The position numbers and the translations under genes were made by a program. 60,372 bases of DNA, taken from Phycisphaerae bacterium (GTDB lineage Bacteria; Planctomycetota; Phycisphaerae; UBA1845; JAFGLZ01). Shown here one piece after another: positions 42,745 to 51,228 of the stretch (position 1 is the first letter of the stretch; each line of letters begins with the position of its first letter). Location: assembly GCA_016927755.1 (NCBI GenBank), contig JAFGLZ010000212.1:1-60372 (forward strand), in the 5' to 3' direction. The notes beneath the pieces are model-generated. The model was given only the letters and a program-made list of their open reading frames with translations. It made no database searches and had not been told where the DNA came from.

Positions 42745-45290
42745 GGCGTCGTCCCTCCGGTCTCGCCCAGACCGAGCTTCTCGAGCATGTCCTTCGTGTA
42801 CCACTCCGTGATCGCGTCGTTCGACAGCGCCATGTCGAGCTGCTTGGTCAGCATCGTGACCCGGCCGAGCAGCCTCAGCTTGTCGAACAGGGCCTCGGCG
42901 GGCTGGTAGGAGAGCGTCGCGTCGATGAAATCAGCCTTGCTCGAGGGCTCGAAGCCCATCCGACCCAGAACGTCCGTGATCAGCTTGACCCGGCGGATCC
43001 GACGGTCCAGCCCCGCACCGCCCTCCTTGTTCTGGAACCGGACGTAATTCTTGCTCACCTCCCCGGAGCACATCGCCTCCACCGTCGTGAAGTGATATCC
43101 CAGATTCAGGCTGAGCAGCATGTACTCCCGTCCCACCAGCGCGAAGCTGAGCTCCGACATCTCCGACGTGCTCGGCCGGGTCATCGTCGTGGCCAGAACC
43201 GACATGAAGTCCTTGGCCCGCGCCCCGCGGATCGGCGTGGGCCAGCCCTGCGCCTTGACACCGTCCCAAAACGCCTGCATCGGCGCCGAGCCGATCGCGT
43301 CGTCGGGAACGTCGCGCTTCCGGCCCACGCCCGTCGCGTCCTCGTCGATGGTGATGAGCTGCACGGGCAGGGGAATCTCGCTCTTGAGCCTTTGCCCCAG
43401 CCGCCCCTTGTCCTGCATCGCCCTGCCGGCCGAGAACATCTCCTCCATCGCGCGCTGGTGCGCGAAACGCGTGATGTCGTGGAACGTCCGGCAACCCTCC
43501 GGCGCGAAGTCCGGCGCGCCCGGATCCAGCAGGTTCAACGGCGAGACGTGCGCCAACACCGCCCCCAGCACCTTGAAGATGTCCACGTCCTCGAACAGCT
43601 CGTACTCCGGACGACGCGCCTCGATCAGCGCCCGGTCGACGCCCGCGTAGATCGTCGCCCCCGTCGCGTCCACCGTCACGGGACTCCCCGCGCTCAGCGT
43701 CATCACGCCGCGAAGCCCCGCCAGCGCCGGCAGCCGATACTCCCGCGCGATCGTGGCCATGTGACTCGCCACGCCGCCCGTCTCCACCACCAGCGCGCTC
43801 AGGCGGTCCATCACCGTGATCAACCCCGGAAACGGGTGCGGCGCCACCAGGACCGCCCCCTCGGGCACGCCGCCCAGATCCGCGCTCGAGGACGCATGAA
43901 ACACCACGCCCCCGCCCGCGCCCGGACACACCGTCGTCCCGCCCGACAGCAGCACCTCCAGCCGCGAGACGTCCGGCTCCGCCGCCTCCGCCTTCGGCGA
44001 CAGCACGCGAAGCGGACGGCTCTGCAGCAGGAACAACCGCCCCGACGTATCCACCGACCACTCGATATCCTGCGGTTGGCCGTAATGCGCCTCCAGCCGC
44101 TGCGCGATCGCCGCGAGTTCCTTCAACTGCTCCGGAGACAGCGATGGCGCCGTCCGCATCTCCTCGGGAACCGCCTCCTCTCGCGTCCCGCCGCCACCGT
44201 CCAACGTCAGTCGCACCGGCTTGGCCGCCACCGCTGACTCGATCACGGCCCCGCTGCTCCGCGAGACCCGAAACGTGTCCGGCGTCAACGTCCCGTCGAC
44301 GAGGTACTTGCCCAGGCCCAGCACCGCGTTTACCAGGACGTGATCCGACTCGGGGCTCACCGGATCGCGGCTGTACGTCACCCCGCTGACGGCCGCGTCG
44401 ACCATCACCATGCAGCCGACCCCCATCGCCAGCTCCGATTCGGTCAGGTCGTGGCTCAAGAAGTAGTAGATCGCCTTGGGGCTGAATTTGCTGGCCAGGA
44501 CCTGACGGTATCGCTCCACCAGCGCCTCCGCCGTGACGTTTAGGAACGATTCGTACTGACCGGCGAAGCTGAACTGCGTGTCCTCGCCGATCGCGCTGCT
44601 CCGCAGCGCGAACCGCGCCGCGCCCGCTCGCCCCGCCAGCGCGACCTGGGCCGAGCCGATCGCCTCGGCCAGGTCCTCCGGAACCGTGCCCGAGGCCACC
44701 ATCTCCCGGATCTCCCCGCTGACCTGGGCCAGGCCCTCATAGTCCTTGATGTCCACCGACGCCAGCCTCTCGCTGATGCGCGACTGGAGGTCATTGGCGT
44801 CCATGAAACGCTTGTAAGCCCACGCGCTGATCGCGAACCCGTCCGGTACCGGCAAGCCCAGGCTCATCATCTCGCCGAGTTGGGCGCTCTTGCCCCCGAC
44901 GCTGAACGCCCGATCGCCGCGGAGATCCTGAAACGGAATCGTCAGGTCGTCTCGCTCGATCGGGCGCGTCCCCGGCAAGATGCCCGCGATCTGCCGATCG
45001 ATGGCCGCGCAGCGGTCTCTCAGCGGCGCGTATTGATCGCCCCCAAGCGAAACGAGCGCCTCGATCATCTCCTGCACCCCCGCGCGGATCTCCGCGAGGC
45101 TGCCGTGAACGTAGCTCATGTCCAACAGGTACTCGCCCTGCGACTTCTCCTCCATGTCGCTGACGACCTTAAGGACGTGGTTGTTCCTGTCCAGGACCTT
45201 CCGGAAGTCTCGGAACTTCTCCTGGATGCCCCGTAGCGGGGCTGCGGATTCCTCTGACCGGCTCCGGAATAGGCTCTGCAACCATCCCAT
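42741..45290 (-). CDS. PEP synthase-like phosphotransferase heading a two-component operon
   Basis: This 849-residue protein starts MGWLQSLFRSRSEES. Residues 20-115 form a helical region (EKFRDFRKVLDRNNHVL and SYVHGSLAEIRAGVQEMIEA). Residues 130-445 form the PPDK_N ATP-grasp: FSVGGKSAQLGEMM, ARFALRSSAIGEDTQFSFAG, VMVDAAVSGVTYSRDP and YGQPQDIEWSV followed by LLQSRPLRVL. Residues 460-560 are the swivelling His domain: ALVVETGGVASHMATIAREY with the phospho-His in S-H-M-A. Residues 600-849 are an alpha-helical C-terminal domain unlike the PEP-binding TIM barrel (MTRPSTSEMSELSFALVGRE, GYHFTTVEAMCSGEVSKNYV). True PpsA carries a barrel here, so PEP synthesis is unlikely. The stop overlaps the kinase start by 4 bases: the two proteins are made together. 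A phosphotransfer role linked to the kinase is inferred. Confidence 0.8.
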   Translation of the reverse strand: MGWLQSLFRSRSEESAAPLRGIQEKFRDFRKVLDRNNHVLKVVSDMEEKSQGEYLLDMSYVHGSLAEIRAGVQEMIEALVSLGGDQYAPLRDRCAAIDRQIAGILPGTRPIERDDLTIPFQDLRGDRAFSVGGKSAQLGEMMSLGLPVPDGFAISAWAYKRFMDANDLQSRISERLASVDIKDYEGLAQVSGEIREMVASGTVPEDLAEAIGSAQVALAGRAGAARFALRSSAIGEDTQFSFAGQYESFLNVTAEALVERYRQVLASKFSPKAIYYFLSHDLTESELAMGVGCMVMVDAAVSGVTYSRDPVSPESDHVLVNAVLGLGKYLVDGTLTPDTFRVSRSSGAVIESAVAAKPVRLTLDGGGGTREEAVPEEMRTAPSLSPEQLKELAAIAQRLEAHYGQPQDIEWSVDTSGRLFLLQSRPLRVLSPKAEAAEPDVSRLEVLLSGGTTVCPGAGGGVVFHASSSADLGGVPEGAVLVAPHPFPGLITVMDRLSALVVETGGVASHMATIAREYRLPALAGLRGVMTLSAGSPVTVDATGATIYAGVDRALIEARRPEYELFEDVDIFKVLGAVLAHVSPLNLLDPGAPDFAPEGCRTFHDITRFAHQRAMEEMFSAGRAMQDKGRLGQRLKSEIPLPVQLITIDEDATGVGRKRDVPDDAIGSAPMQAFWDGVKAQGWPTPIRGARAKDFMSVLATTMTRPSTSEMSELSFALVGREYMLLSLNLGYHFTTVEAMCSGEVSKNYVRFQNKEGGAGLDRRIRRVKLITDVLGRMGFEPSSKADFIDATLSYQPAEALFDKLRLLGRVTMLTKQLDMALSNDAITEWYTKDMLEKLGLGETGGTTP

Positions 45291-45748
45291 CGCGGCTACT
45301 GCCTCTAAGCGGCCGAGGGCCCCGCACCGGCCTGGGCCCTCCATGGCGGTCGACAGGAGGGCAAGCGGAGGTGCCGAGCCGGAGATTCGACTCGATTATG
45401 ATTGCTCGCCTTGCAGCCTACTGGGAGGGTATGACCAGGTCAAGCACCTCGACCAGACAACACGTTACGATCCCAGGACCATTCGACAAGGGGAGACGAC
45501 AGCCAGTTAGCAGACGATAACATCGGCCATGGCGGAGTTCGTAGATAAAGACTACTCCACAGATAGGGAGATCCCCCTTGCCTTCAGCAGTCAGCCGTGC
45601 GATAATCTTTTGAGAGAGGGGATGTCTTGGGCATCCCGAAGCATGGGGAGTTTACCCGACACGAGAGCGCACGTTAGGCGCGGTATCGCACGTCGCAGGG
45701 GTGGCGGACGGTGGCCGAGCGTACACATCTTCGATTCAGGAGGAGGTT
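45291..45748. other. Divergent intergenic region with a plus-strand promoter
   Basis: No gene is visible in this 460-base gap between the PEP-synthase-like operon (minus) and the secreted protein gene (plus). A good sigma-70-like pair for the plus-strand gene is at 45578-45606. Confidence 0.5.
45578..45606 (+). promoter_or_regulatory. Putative sigma-70-type promoter of the secreted DPN-rich protein gene
   Basis: TTGCCT (-35, 45578-45583), a 17-base spacer and GATAAT (-10, 45601-45606) match the consensus at four and five of six positions with ideal spacing. The predicted start near 45613 gives a 5' leader of about 135 bases before the ATG at 45749. There is no experimental support. Confidence 0.4.
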
Positions 45749-47122
45749 ATGAACATGTCGAACCGAGTGGTGCTGGTAGCACTGGCCGCAACTGTCCTGA
45801 CGGCAGCGGGGCCAGCCATGGCGGATTACTACGACCGCTTCGAGGATGGGATGTTTGACGATCCGAACTACTGGTCCGTCCCAGGGGATGCCAACAGCGT
45901 CATGGTCAGACCCGCGCCCCCTTGGTATCCGGCACAATGGCCTGACGCGAACAACTACGACCCGAACGTCTGCTGGGATATCGACGACCCTCACTGGCAG
46001 ATATGGTCGCTGCTCACACCCCAAGGCGCGTTCCGAGTTCGCGTCGACCCGAATCAGAACAACGCACTGCATCTCTGGGCGGACCACTTCTTCGCTCCGA
46101 CCGTCTTCATCGGCGCGATGGTGAACTCACCCCCTTATGCCTCATATCTCTACCCCAATATGTCGCAGGACCCGAATGTCATCGAGAGCGACACCTTCTT
46201 TACCAAAGACACCAGTCACTATGCCATCACCTATGCCACATGGAACGACCCGAACAAGGGCGAAGGCATTATCGGCATGCATGTCAACCCCGCGACCTGG
46301 CAGTTGATGGCCCTGGGAATCAACCAGGATCCCGGGAATGACCCCTACATCTACATGCATTGCGGCCCGGACGGCGGGCTGACCTGGTACGGCCCCGGCA
46401 TGAGAAAGGCCGTGGACCTCGCAGCGGGCGTCTGGATGGCCTTCGAGTTCGACGCCGATGGTGACGCCAACTTCCCGAATGCACCCGCCGGTGTCCCCTT
46501 GTGGAAATCGGCCGTATGGAACGGTGACAAATACGACGATTTCCCGGGCTGGGAACTCGTCACGCGCGCCGATTCAGGCGCGCCCCTGGTCTACCAGAAC
46601 TTCGGCTCGAGCTGGGATCCAAACAACCCGGCGAACTACCAGTTTCACGAAGAAGGCATCATGATCTTCGCGTACTACGCAACCAAGGCTGCGAACAAGC
46701 CCGTCGAGGGATGGTTTGATGAAGTCGAGGTCCGCACGGGAGAGTTCGGCGGTCCGTGCCTCCTTGACCTGATGGTCACGAACCCCAACTATGGAAAGGT
46801 CGTCATCAACCCGGAGCTGCCGGACCCGAACGACCCGAACACCAGCTCGAATCGGCTGCTGCGGTACACCTGCGGCACCGACGTTGTCCTGGTCGCCGAG
46901 CCGATCTCAGGCAAGTCCTTCAACCGATGGACGATCTACGACCCCAACTACCCTGACGATGCGAACTACGGCACGTTCGACAGCAATACGGTCCTCTACC
47001 TCACGATGAACGAGGATATCAAGGTAGAAGCCGCCTTCAAATGCGGAACCGGACTCCCGCCGTTCGTCGGCATGATGCTCTTGGCCCTGGGGCTGGGCGT
47101 TCTCGTGCGGAGAGTGTTCTAG
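45749..47122 (+). CDS. Secreted DPN-rich protein with InlB-like repeat and C-terminal Cys-Gly anchor tail
   Basis: This 457-residue exported protein starts at ATG 45749 (or 45755), with AGGAGGAGG just upstream. The signal peptide is NMSNRVVLVALAATVLTAAG followed by PAMA. The mature part is aromatic, acidic and rich in DPN (WNDPNKGEG, SSWDPNNPANY, PDPNDPNTSSN), with a jelly-roll-like beta fold (DRFEDGMFDDPNYWSV is a common lectin/LamG-like opening). Residues about 350-430 (YGKVVINPELPDPND..., VVLVAEPISGKSFNRWTIYD, MNEDIKVEAAFKCG) fit a divergent InlB B-repeat/'bacterial repeat' domain. The end, KCGTGLPPFVGMMLLALGLG then VLVRRVF, is Cys-Gly, a hydrophobic helix and Arg-Arg: a C-terminal sorting tail. 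A strong terminator follows the stop. The function is unknown; cell-surface display is likely. Confidence 0.7.
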   Translation: MNMSNRVVLVALAATVLTAAGPAMADYYDRFEDGMFDDPNYWSVPGDANSVMVRPAPPWYPAQWPDANNYDPNVCWDIDDPHWQIWSLLTPQGAFRVRVDPNQNNALHLWADHFFAPTVFIGAMVNSPPYASYLYPNMSQDPNVIESDTFFTKDTSHYAITYATWNDPNKGEGIIGMHVNPATWQLMALGINQDPGNDPYIYMHCGPDGGLTWYGPGMRKAVDLAAGVWMAFEFDADGDANFPNAPAGVPLWKSAVWNGDKYDDFPGWELVTRADSGAPLVYQNFGSSWDPNNPANYQFHEEGIMIFAYYATKAANKPVEGWFDEVEVRTGEFGGPCLLDLMVTNPNYGKVVINPELPDPNDPNTSSNRLLRYTCGTDVVLVAEPISGKSFNRWTIYDPNYPDDANYGTFDSNTVLYLTMNEDIKVEAAFKCGTGLPPFVGMMLLALGLGVLVRRVF

Positions 47123-47468
47123 CCAAGAAGAGCTCAGCGTAGAGTGCTTACAGGGGCGGCGGCCGGTGAACGCCGGTCGCCGCCCCTTCCTCTTCCAGGC
47201 TGCTGGGCGGCGACACTGCCATCGACAGATCAGGCAACCCCGCCAAGACGTGTCTTTGCTCGGGCCGTCGACAACCGCGAGGATGCATCTCGACGTCGGC
47301 AAGTAGGGCTGAGTGGATCGAGAGCCCGTGGCGCCGCGATCGGTTCGCGTACGCCATCACAACCAAACCACATCTCGCCCGAACCAGCGCCCCGCCCCAC
47401 CGACCGCGGAGCAACGCCGAACACAGAATTACACCTGGAAGTGAGCGGACTCGCCGGTCTACAGGACC
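47123..47468. other. Gap between convergent genes holding a terminator
   Basis: Apart from the terminator hairpin near 47153-47190, I see nothing in this 346-base gap between two convergent genes. Confidence 0.5.
47153..47190 (+). terminator. Strong GC-rich terminator hairpin
   Basis: GGGGCGGCG pairs with CGCCGCCCC, and an inner CCGG pairs with CCGG around a TGAACG-type loop, about 13 base pairs in all. It is followed by TTCCTCTTCC, a pyrimidine tract, and lies 30 bases past the stop of the secreted protein gene. Confidence 0.7.
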
Positions 47469-48542
47469 TCAAAACGGCGGCTGAACGTACCCCTGGAATT
47501 TCTGATAGGGATCAAACCCCCGTTGCCAGAAGCACAGGGCAACGACGAAGTTGGTCGCCGCCTGATACTCAGAGTACCACTGCGGCCCCGCGCCCCCGAA
47601 TCGCCACGGAAACTCGCTGGGATTGGCTGATCGTTTGTTGTCCCCTTGCTCAAACGTGGGCCATGGGTCCCTCATCAAAGCCGCGTGGCCGTCGTAGAAC
47701 CCGATGCCAGCTTGAGGCCACAGGAAGTTAGGCATCCCCGGAAGGGTGTCAAACGGATGCAGCTTGCTGGCCACGGGCGCGCCATGTGCAACCGCCATGA
47801 TATTGTGAAGGAAGAACCCATAGTCGTTGCATACGTAGGGCGAGTGCTGAGGTCCCGTCCCGTATTCCCCGTTGATCGCGCAGTGCCGATTCCACTGCTC
47901 GCCGATCACCATGGGCAACTCCGCCGTGGAGTGGATCTTGCTCGGCTTCATGATAGGGCCTTGGACGTCGCCCCACTCGTCCGCCTCCTCGCCCAGCAAC
48001 TCCATCTCTCGCTGTAGACGGTAGAGCCGGGCCCAAACAGCTCGTGTGTAGTTGAACGCGTTATGCGTCTTCATCGGGTCGGTGATCCGCTCGAACTCAG
48101 GGCATCGATAGAGACTTTCAAACCGAGTGTACGTGAAAAGCGTCCCGCTCTTCGGCACATCCGTGGTCCACTCCTCCTGCGACTCGTACGCGATGTTCCG
48201 CATCGCCGCCCTGGCCGCGGCCGGAGAATCGGTCGTGCTCACGCAATCCACCAACCACGTCTCGTTCGGATCCGGCACGTCGTTGTCCGGCGCACTGGGA
48301 TAGTAATGCATCGTCGACACGAACGGCGGCGTCTCGTCGTAGTCGTCCGCATAGAGCAGGAACGCCTTGGCCATCTGCGCGACCCGACTCAAGCACTGTG
48401 TCGTCCTGGCTTGCGCACGCGCCCTGCTCAGCGATGGCAGCAGGATCGATATTAGCAGCGCGATGATCGCCACCACCACCAGCAGCTCAATCAGTGTGAA
48501 CGCTCGCTCCCCTCGCGCCGTCCCCGATGCATGATCCGACAT
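47469..48542 (-). CDS. Prepilin-type N-terminal cleavage/methylation protein (planctomycete pseudopilin-like)
   Basis: This 357-residue protein starts at ATG 48542 with GGAGGAGG close upstream. After a short charged leader, the type IV prepilin motif ERAFTLIELLVVVAIIALLI carries the Phe and Glu+5 needed for PilD cleavage and methylation, followed by SILLPSLSRARAQARTTQCL. The remaining 300 residues are globular. The C-terminal GIGFYDGHAALMRDPW has the Asp-Gly-His turn of the planctomycete 'H-X9-DG' and DUF1559-type pseudopilins. Such genes exist in dozens of copies per planctomycete genome; their exact role (surface or type II-like fibres) is unknown. Neighbours give no added information: it is a single-gene unit convergent with the DPN-rich protein. 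Confidence 0.85.
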   Translation of the reverse strand: MSDHASGTARGERAFTLIELLVVVAIIALLISILLPSLSRARAQARTTQCLSRVAQMAKAFLLYADDYDETPPFVSTMHYYPSAPDNDVPDPNETWLVDCVSTTDSPAAARAAMRNIAYESQEEWTTDVPKSGTLFTYTRFESLYRCPEFERITDPMKTHNAFNYTRAVWARLYRLQREMELLGEEADEWGDVQGPIMKPSKIHSTAELPMVIGEQWNRHCAINGEYGTGPQHSPYVCNDYGFFLHNIMAVAHGAPVASKLHPFDTLPGMPNFLWPQAGIGFYDGHAALMRDPWPTFEQGDNKRSANPSEFPWRFGGAGPQWYSEYQAATNFVVALCFWQRGFDPYQKFQGYVQPPF

Positions 48543-48968
48543 GATCCTCCTCCATGCACGCTCTGTCCGTGGACGGCAGCGTCGCCCCCGCCGCAATGCC
48601 GTCAGACCACCCCTCTCCTGATTGGGCCCCCAAGGCCTTGCATCAAACTCGTCCCGCGGACTCCCAGCCCATTCCAAGACAAAGACCTGCGCCACGAGGC
48701 CAAGCACCGACGCGAGAACTGATATGCGTTGCGTCCAATCCTATTTGGATTCTATACCAATTCTCTCGGACGAGCCAGAGGGAAGATGAAGTTGATTCCG
48801 ACTTTTCTCGGACTGCGGGCCACGCTCATGGAACGGCCGCGTCGAACGACCAGCGCCCCTCTCGCCAGACCGGCTCGTCCCGCCGAGCCCACGTCGGCTA
48901 CGCCATGCCCGGGAAACCTACTGCCTCATGACGCATATGCTTGAGCATAAACAGCTTGCGCCCAAAGA
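48543..48968. other. Intergenic region, nothing recognisable
   Basis: These 426 bases between two minus-strand genes hold no gene that I can support. An AT-richer patch (TTGGTATAGAAT on the minus strand near 48755) may belong to the promoter of the prepilin-like gene. Confidence 0.4.
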
Positions 48969-50114
48969 TCACAGAACCCGCCGCCCCCCGGGCAACCGCC
49001 GCAACACATAGCTCAGCACAAACGTCAGCGGAACCCCGATCAGCGTCACCAGCGCGAGCTTCGATAGCGGGTGCAGACTCGTATGCCCCAGACCGTACTG
49101 AATCAGAACGATCACCGGTACGTGGAAAAGGTACGCCGCATACGTGCACGGCCCCAGCCGCGTGGCGATGAAGCCGCCCGCCCCCAGCTTCTCCCTGAAC
49201 AGCACCACCAGCCCGATGCACATCCCGCTGCAGAAGAACCCTTCCCATAGCTCGAACCCGCCGGGGAAGAACCAGACCCCCACGATGCCCATCAGGCACA
49301 TCACGCCCCCCAGCCCAACCCCGACGCCCAGCCAGATCCATCCCATTCGAGCCGGGAAACGCGTCAGCCAGTTCCGACGATACGCGATCACCCCGAGGAC
49401 GAACCACGTCACGTCTCGCGGAACGTCGGCAAACATCGTCTGGATGAACCCCAGGAACGCCACCCAATAGTCGATCGGGTACCAGATCCGAACCACCGCC
49501 GTCACCACCGCCACACCCAGGCTCAGCAGGATGATCGCCCGATGCGTCGGCAGCTTCGCATCCACCTGGCCGGTCTGCGCGGACCGCCCACGAGCCATCC
49601 GCCATCCCGCGTAGCAGATCGCCAGGATCAATAAGTGCTCGACGAACCACAGATGCCCGAACTGCAGGTCCGGCCAGCTCGGACCGCTCCAATCCGCCGG
49701 CTTGGGGCCCATCCCGAAAAAGACCTTGATGTAGTACTCCCCAAACGGCATCGGCCCGTACGGACGGAAGTTCACGTAGTAGGCGTAAGTCATGACCGGA
49801 ATGATGCCGAAGAAGAACACCACCAGCGGAATGCCCAGCCGCACGAACCGATCCTTCAGGAACCGCCCCGGCCCCTTCCGATCGTACGACGCCGGCAGGA
49901 AATAGCCCGAGACCATGAAGAACAGGCTCATGAAGAACGAACGGTTCAGCACGAAGAACAAGCCCAGAATCCGCGCCCGGTCCGCCTCCTGGAAATACCA
50001 CCACCCTCCAGGCCCATAGGCCTGCCCCGCGTGATGCGCGATCACGAGCACGATCAGCAGCACCCGAAGGTTCTCGATGAAGTACAGCCGCTGCGGCTTG
50101 CTCAGGTCCGTCAA
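48969..50114 (-). CDS. Acyltransferase family 3 membrane protein
   Basis: This 381-residue protein has ten or so membrane helices of the acyltransferase-3 (OafA/NodX-like) family, which O-acetylate sugars at the membrane. The opening QRLYFIENLRVLLIVLVIAHHAGQ contains the family's R-x10-H pattern (Arg in 'NLR', His-His after the first helix). FFMSLFFMVSGYFLPASY is the second signature ('F.fFilSGf'), followed by KDRFVRLGIPLVVFFFGIIP (R-x-x-R-L-x-x-P). It begins 3 bases after the stop of the HDAC-like gene and closes a five-gene minus-strand operon. The OafA-type extra SGNH domain is absent, but a separate SGNH protein is encoded in the same operon. Confidence 0.88.
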   Translation of the reverse strand: MTDLSKPQRLYFIENLRVLLIVLVIAHHAGQAYGPGGWWYFQEADRARILGLFFVLNRSFFMSLFFMVSGYFLPASYDRKGPGRFLKDRFVRLGIPLVVFFFGIIPVMTYAYYVNFRPYGPMPFGEYYIKVFFGMGPKPADWSGPSWPDLQFGHLWFVEHLLILAICYAGWRMARGRSAQTGQVDAKLPTHRAIILLSLGVAVVTAVVRIWYPIDYWVAFLGFIQTMFADVPRDVTWFVLGVIAYRRNWLTRFPARMGWIWLGVGVGLGGVMCLMGIVGVWFFPGGFELWEGFFCSGMCIGLVVLFREKLGAGGFIATRLGPCTYAAYLFHVPVIVLIQYGLGHTSLHPLSKLALVTLIGVPLTFVLSYVLRRLPGGRRVL

Positions 50115-50117
50115 GGG

Positions 50118-51191
50118 TCACTCCCCTGCCGTCGACACGGCGCGTCCGTATGCGTCGATGGTGTGCCGAACGCTCCGATACTGCACGTACCAGGCCCGCG
50201 AGCTGTATCCGCCCCCCAACGTCATGACCACCGGAGTCCCTCGCCGAACGCACGCGTCGATCACCGTCGCGTCACGCCGGACAATCCCCGATTCGGTCAT
50301 CGCCAGCGACGCCAGCGGATCACCCCGCAGCGTATCGCAGCCCGCCTGCAGGAACACGATGTCCGGCCTGGCCCGATCCAGCACCGTCGGCAGGTGCTCA
50401 CCCAGGACCTCCAGGTATCTCGCGTCGCCGGTCCCCGATTCCAGCTCGACGTCCAGGTCGCTGGTGGCCTTCGGAATCGGGTAGATACTCCCCTGGTGCA
50501 TCGAGAACGTGAACGTCGTCTCGTCTCCCGCCAGACAGACGGCCGTGCCGTTGCCCTGGTGCACGTCGAGATCCACGACGAGGGCCCGACGGATCTTCCC
50601 CTCCGCCTGCAGGCACCGGATAGCGATGGGCATGTCCGCATACACGCAGAAGCCCTCCCCCGCGTCCGGCTTGGCGTGATGGTAGCCGCCCCCCAGGTTG
50701 ATCGCGATCCCGTGCTCGAGCGCAAGCCGTCCCGCCAGCACCGTCCCCCCCGTCACATACCGGAACGCCGACAGCATGCCCAGATCAATGAGACCGGCCG
50801 GGGCGATCCCAAGCGCCGGAGCCTCCAGATACCTCGCCACCGTCTTGGAGTCACGCAGGCTCGCCAGGAACTCGGGCGTGTGGACCCGAAGGATCTCCGC
50901 GTCACCGACCGGCACGGGCACGAACACGTCGCCCGGCGTGATCACGCCGTCCTGGACCAATCGGTTGTAGATGTGCGCGTACTTGTTGATGTCGAACGGA
51001 TGGAGCTTCTCGAAACCGACCAGGTTCACCGGATAGTGCTTGCAGTAGACGACCGCCACGCGCCCCCCGAGAGCCCTGCCCTCGCGCGGACGCTTGACCT
51101 CCTTCATCGGCTTGGTCGGGATGGCGCATCCGCCAATCGCCAACAGGAACACGCCGACGGCCCAAACGTGGCCTACCCCTCGCCTCGTCAT
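50118..51191 (-). CDS. Histone deacetylase-fold protein with lipoprotein signal
   Basis: This 357-residue protein has an N terminus (MTRRGVGHVWAVGVFLLAIG followed by GC) that is a lipoprotein signal: a positive start, a hydrophobic core and an Ile-Gly-Gly-Cys lipobox with Cys22. The mature domain is a complete HDAC-family (PF00850) zinc hydrolase. It has GGGYHHAKPDAGEGFCVYAD (catalytic His171-His172), VVDLDVHQGNGTA (zinc Asp209, His211), LQAGCDTLRGDPL (third zinc ligand Asp286) and TLGGGYSS (Tyr329). All active-site residues are kept, so deacetylation of an N-acetyl group (amine or amino sugar) is predicted, but outside the cytoplasm. Bacterial HDAC homologues (acetoin utilisation, acetylpolyamine hydrolases) are normally cytosolic. 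I chose the ATG at 51191 over 51227 because it gives the clean signal. It lies between an esterase and an acyltransferase in one operon. Confidence 0.85.
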   Translation of the reverse strand: MTRRGVGHVWAVGVFLLAIGGCAIPTKPMKEVKRPREGRALGGRVAVVYCKHYPVNLVGFEKLHPFDINKYAHIYNRLVQDGVITPGDVFVPVPVGDAEILRVHTPEFLASLRDSKTVARYLEAPALGIAPAGLIDLGMLSAFRYVTGGTVLAGRLALEHGIAINLGGGYHHAKPDAGEGFCVYADMPIAIRCLQAEGKIRRALVVDLDVHQGNGTAVCLAGDETTFTFSMHQGSIYPIPKATSDLDVELESGTGDARYLEVLGEHLPTVLDRARPDIVFLQAGCDTLRGDPLASLAMTESGIVRRDATVIDACVRRGTPVVMTLGGGYSSRAWYVQYRSVRHTIDAYGRAVSTAGE

Positions 51192-51228
51192 CTGTCTCGC
51201 CAACCTCTCGCCATGCGCCCATCCCATG

